NCBI GenBank assembly: GCA_019095985.1
Contig: CM032663.1
Location: 35,271,086 to 35,335,085 of the forward strand
Reading direction: 5' to 3'
From: Streblospio benedicti
Lineage: Eukaryota > Annelida > Polychaeta > Spionida > Spionidae
DNA length: 64,000 bases
Shown in pieces: positions 63,897 through 64,000 of this stretch. The translations under genes and the position numbers were made by a program. The notes beneath the pieces were generated by a model that worked only from the letters and a program-made list of their open reading frames with translations, was not told the DNA's origin and did not search any database. Numbering within the stretch: the stretch's first letter is position 1; each line of letters starts with the position of its first letter.

Positions 63897-64000
63897 CTGT
63901 GGACAGAGGGAGTGTGGATGGAATATTATGTAGATAGTACTTGTGAGAACAAAATTTATTGAGTAAGTATATTACACAGTAACATATATAATTGACACTT

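Overview
This window is animal nuclear DNA, not bacterial. It is AT-rich, its genes are split into many short exons with GT-AG introns, and the introns are full of small inverted-repeat transposons, microsatellites and Penelope-like retroelements. One 100-base run of N is present. The domain mixture (PAN, MAM, kringle and LDL-receptor class A modules joined to an ion channel, beside tandem SLC16-type transporters) suggests a marine invertebrate, perhaps an invertebrate deuterostome such as a hemichordate or lancelet, or a lophotrochozoan. I cannot name the species.

Region 1 (about 1.8-39.3 kb, + strand) is one very large gene, which I assembled by hand as 45 exons. Every splice site is GT-AG, all reading phases agree, and the total is 6222 nt (2073 codons plus stop). 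It encodes a DEG/ENaC-type sodium channel. It has a proline-rich cytoplasmic start, the His-Gly motif, TM1 followed by the FPAVTICN motif, the cysteine-rich extracellular core, and TM2 with a G-A-S selectivity filter. Two large blocks interrupt the extracellular loop. The first is about 1038 aa in the order PAN-like, MAM, kringle, LDLa, MAM, Thr-rich stalk, MAM, MAM, LDLa (exons 5-25). The second is a 484 aa, mainly helical-looking block of unknown kind just before TM2 (exons 33-42). Both blocks are bounded by introns of matching phase (1-1 and 2-2). Removing both in frame leaves a normal-sized channel of about 551 aa. This is the candidate undescribed system: a channel whose ectodomain has become an adhesion or protease-like mosaic receptor, possibly switchable by alternative splicing.

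Region 2 (about 43.3-48.0 kb, - strand) is a complete eight-exon SLC16/MCT-family transporter (618 aa), convergent with the channel gene. Region 3 (about 62.0-64.0 kb, - strand) is the 3' part of a second, tandem SLC16-like gene that runs off the window.

The 14 kb between the two transporter genes and most long introns hold repeats. They include a MITE family with CATAGGCAGATCCAGG ends and about 5-bp target duplications, a 246-bp MITE with a perfect 9-bp duplication, pogo-like MITEs (one abutting a stop codon), a 1.1-kb inverted-repeat element rich in CACGTG, a Penelope-like element with inverted arms plus an inverted pair of related 3' ends (all within channel intron 28), and a 101-bp near-perfect hairpin. 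The sequence around the N gap looks like a false duplication in the assembly.
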